A DNA stretch of 39,252 nt from Actinoplanes aureus (lineage in GTDB: Bacteria > Actinomycetota > Actinomycetes > Mycobacteriales > Micromonosporaceae). How positions within the stretch are numbered: position 1 is the stretch's first letter; each line of letters starts with the position of its first letter. This document shows, piece after piece, positions 38,191-39,252 of this stretch. Both the position numbers and the translations under genes were made by a program. The notes below the pieces were generated by a model. That model did no database searches, was not told where the DNA came from, and saw only the letters and a program-made list of their open reading frames with translations. The stretch lies in NCBI RefSeq assembly GCF_015704865.1, contig NZ_JADQTO010000017.1, forward strand, positions 170,751 through 210,002, read 5' to 3'.

Positions 38191-39029
38191 TGATCATCCT
38201 GACGGTAGCCGCCCTGACCCTGCAGGAGGCCGCCCGCCGGCGGGTACTGCGGTCGCTCGCCGTGCTCACCGTGGTGCTGCTGACGCTGAGCGCCTGGGGG
38301 TTCTCCCGGATCGACGCCGAGTTCGGCGGGCTCACCAGCGGTCAGGCCACACTGGCCGCGGCCATGGTGCTCAACCTGGTGATGTTCGGGCTCAGCCTGA
38401 TCGCCGCGCTCGGCACGGCGTTCCTGGCCGGGCCCACCGTGGCCGGCGAGATCGAGTCCGGCATCGCGTTGGCCGTGCTGGGCCGTCCGGTACGCCGGTC
38501 GGCGGTGCTGCTCGGCAAGTGGCTGGGTCTGGTCGTGTTCGGCAGCGGGTTTGTGGCCGTGGCCGGGCTCGCCCAGCTGCTCATCGTCCAGATCACGGTG
38601 GGCTACTGGCCGCCGGAGCCGGTGACCGGGTTGGCCCTGCTGGCCGCGCAGGCCGCCACCCTGCTCACGCTGGGTCTGCTGCTGTCCACCGCGATCTCCC
38701 CGATGGCGTCGGGAATCGTGGCGGTTGGACTGTTCGGCGCGACCTGGATCGCCGGGGTGGTGGGCAACCTCGGGGTCGCACTCGGTAACGCGAGCGTGGA
38801 GCGGGTTGGGACGGTATCTCAAGTGCTGCTGCCGACCGATGGGTTGTGGCGGGGAGCGATGCGGGCGTTCCAGGATCCGGCGCTGTTCGCGCAGTTCTCC
38901 GAGGCGTTCGAAGGGCATCCGTTCTTGAGCGTGGCGCCGTTGTCTGGGCCGTATCTGGCGTGGGCGGCGGTTTGGGTGGTTGGCGTGTTGGGGTTGGCTG
39001 GGCTGGCTTTTCAGCGGCGTGATCTGTAG
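38190..39029 (+). CDS. ABC-2-type transporter permease, NosY-like
   Basis: 279 residues. The ATG shares one base with the ATPase stop (TGATG), and GAGGAGA is just upstream. Six spans, opening with MIILTVAALTLQEAARRRVL and RSLAVLTVVLLTLSAWGF; others are AAMVLNLVMFGLSLIAALGT, GLALLAAQAATLLTLGLLLS and VAVGLFGATWIAGVVGNLGV. The motif PTVAGEIESGIALAVLGRPV is the cytoplasmic coupling region of NosY/ABC2_membrane_2 permeases. The last about 70 codons use more G/T-rich synonymous codons than the rest. Substrate unknown. Confidence 0.9.
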   Translation: MIILTVAALTLQEAARRRVLRSLAVLTVVLLTLSAWGFSRIDAEFGGLTSGQATLAAAMVLNLVMFGLSLIAALGTAFLAGPTVAGEIESGIALAVLGRPVRRSAVLLGKWLGLVVFGSGFVAVAGLAQLLIVQITVGYWPPEPVTGLALLAAQAATLLTLGLLLSTAISPMASGIVAVGLFGATWIAGVVGNLGVALGNASVERVGTVSQVLLPTDGLWRGAMRAFQDPALFAQFSEAFEGHPFLSVAPLSGPYLAWAAVWVVGVLGLAGLAFQRRDL

Positions 39030-39252
39030 TGGGACGGTGTCTGGTTGGTGGTGGTAGCGCTGGCCTGGCCTTTCGGCGGGGTGGTCCGTTATGCGCCGGT
39101 AGCGCGGGGCGGCATTGCGCTGTGCGGGCCCGCGCAGCGGGGCTCGGCCCAGTGTGGCGGAGCCCGGCTCGGCCTGGCGCAACGCGGCACAGCCCGGTCC
39201 GGCTCGGCGCGGCCGGGCCCGGCGCGGCCCGGCGCGGCCCGGCGCGGCCCGG
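39030..39252. other. Non-coding tail with GC-rich tandem repeats at contig edge
   Basis: G/T-rich sequence to about 39120, then short reiterations of CGGCTCGGC/CAGCCCGG, ending in at least three copies of a ten-base GGCGCGGCCC unit. No gene is seen. The repeat probably ended the assembly. Confidence 0.65.

Overview
The window is about 39 kb of very high G+C DNA. Its codon use, leaderless promoters, Wag31-type DivIVA, SigE-type sigma factor, SpoIIM/MoxR/DUF58/DUF4350/DUF4129 block and DUF5999 protein point to an actinomycete, most probably Micromonosporaceae (Actinoplanes-like). This placement rests on family content, not on a marker gene. Both ends are low complexity (poly-G/poly-C at 1-71, reiterated GGCGCGGCCC at about 39200-39252), so the window looks like a complete contig. 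I see no rRNA, tRNA, CRISPR array, phage module or IS transposase.

Layout. 1-605 holds two broken genes, a TetR-type regulator and a cupin, joined head to head at their 5' ends. 619-4370 (minus) carries a DUF2306 membrane protein, a methyltransferase coupled to peptide deformylase, a SigE-family sigma factor and a PabB-like chorismate-binding enzyme. DUF5999 at 4492 is followed by gcvP on the minus strand behind a glycine riboswitch. 7836-10814 has an aldo/keto reductase, a YcgL-type nucleotidyltransferase, a small membrane protein and a lipoprotein. 11352-13709 is a putative AbiEii-like nucleotidyltransferase with a small partner, then an XRE regulator. 13714-19576 has a polytopic protein with a cysteine-pair exodomain, MarR, a quinone-oxidoreductase-like enzyme, a frameshifted AraC regulator and a PadR/membrane-protein pair. 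19577-20694 is a gene-free island of interspersed and tandem repeats, ending at the stop codon of divIVA. 21432-26463 has a LysR/TDT-transporter pair, a methyltransferase, DoxX, an HNH-like protein, an esterase and a P-loop kinase. 26570-35320 holds a chemoreceptor, RDD, SpoIIM and a five-gene overlapping operon (membrane protein, DUF4129, DUF4350, MoxR, DUF58). 35665-39029 is an overlapping sigma factor / anti-sigma / ABC ATPase / permease operon.

How genes work together. GcvP is under glycine control. The MoxR-DUF58-DUF4350-DUF4129 set is a recurrent actinobacterial envelope-associated ATPase module. The sigma/anti-sigma pair probably controls its own ABC exporter. PadR probably represses itself and the membrane protein it overlaps. 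At least fourteen genes have a TANNNT hexamer 6-7 bases before the start codon, the layout of leaderless transcripts.

The least ordinary features are the intergenic repeats: a 92-bp element that can fold in mutually exclusive ways and occurs twice, a 62-bp tandem unit also found 9 kb away in inverted orientation, and a GC-rich element found five times, always between genes.
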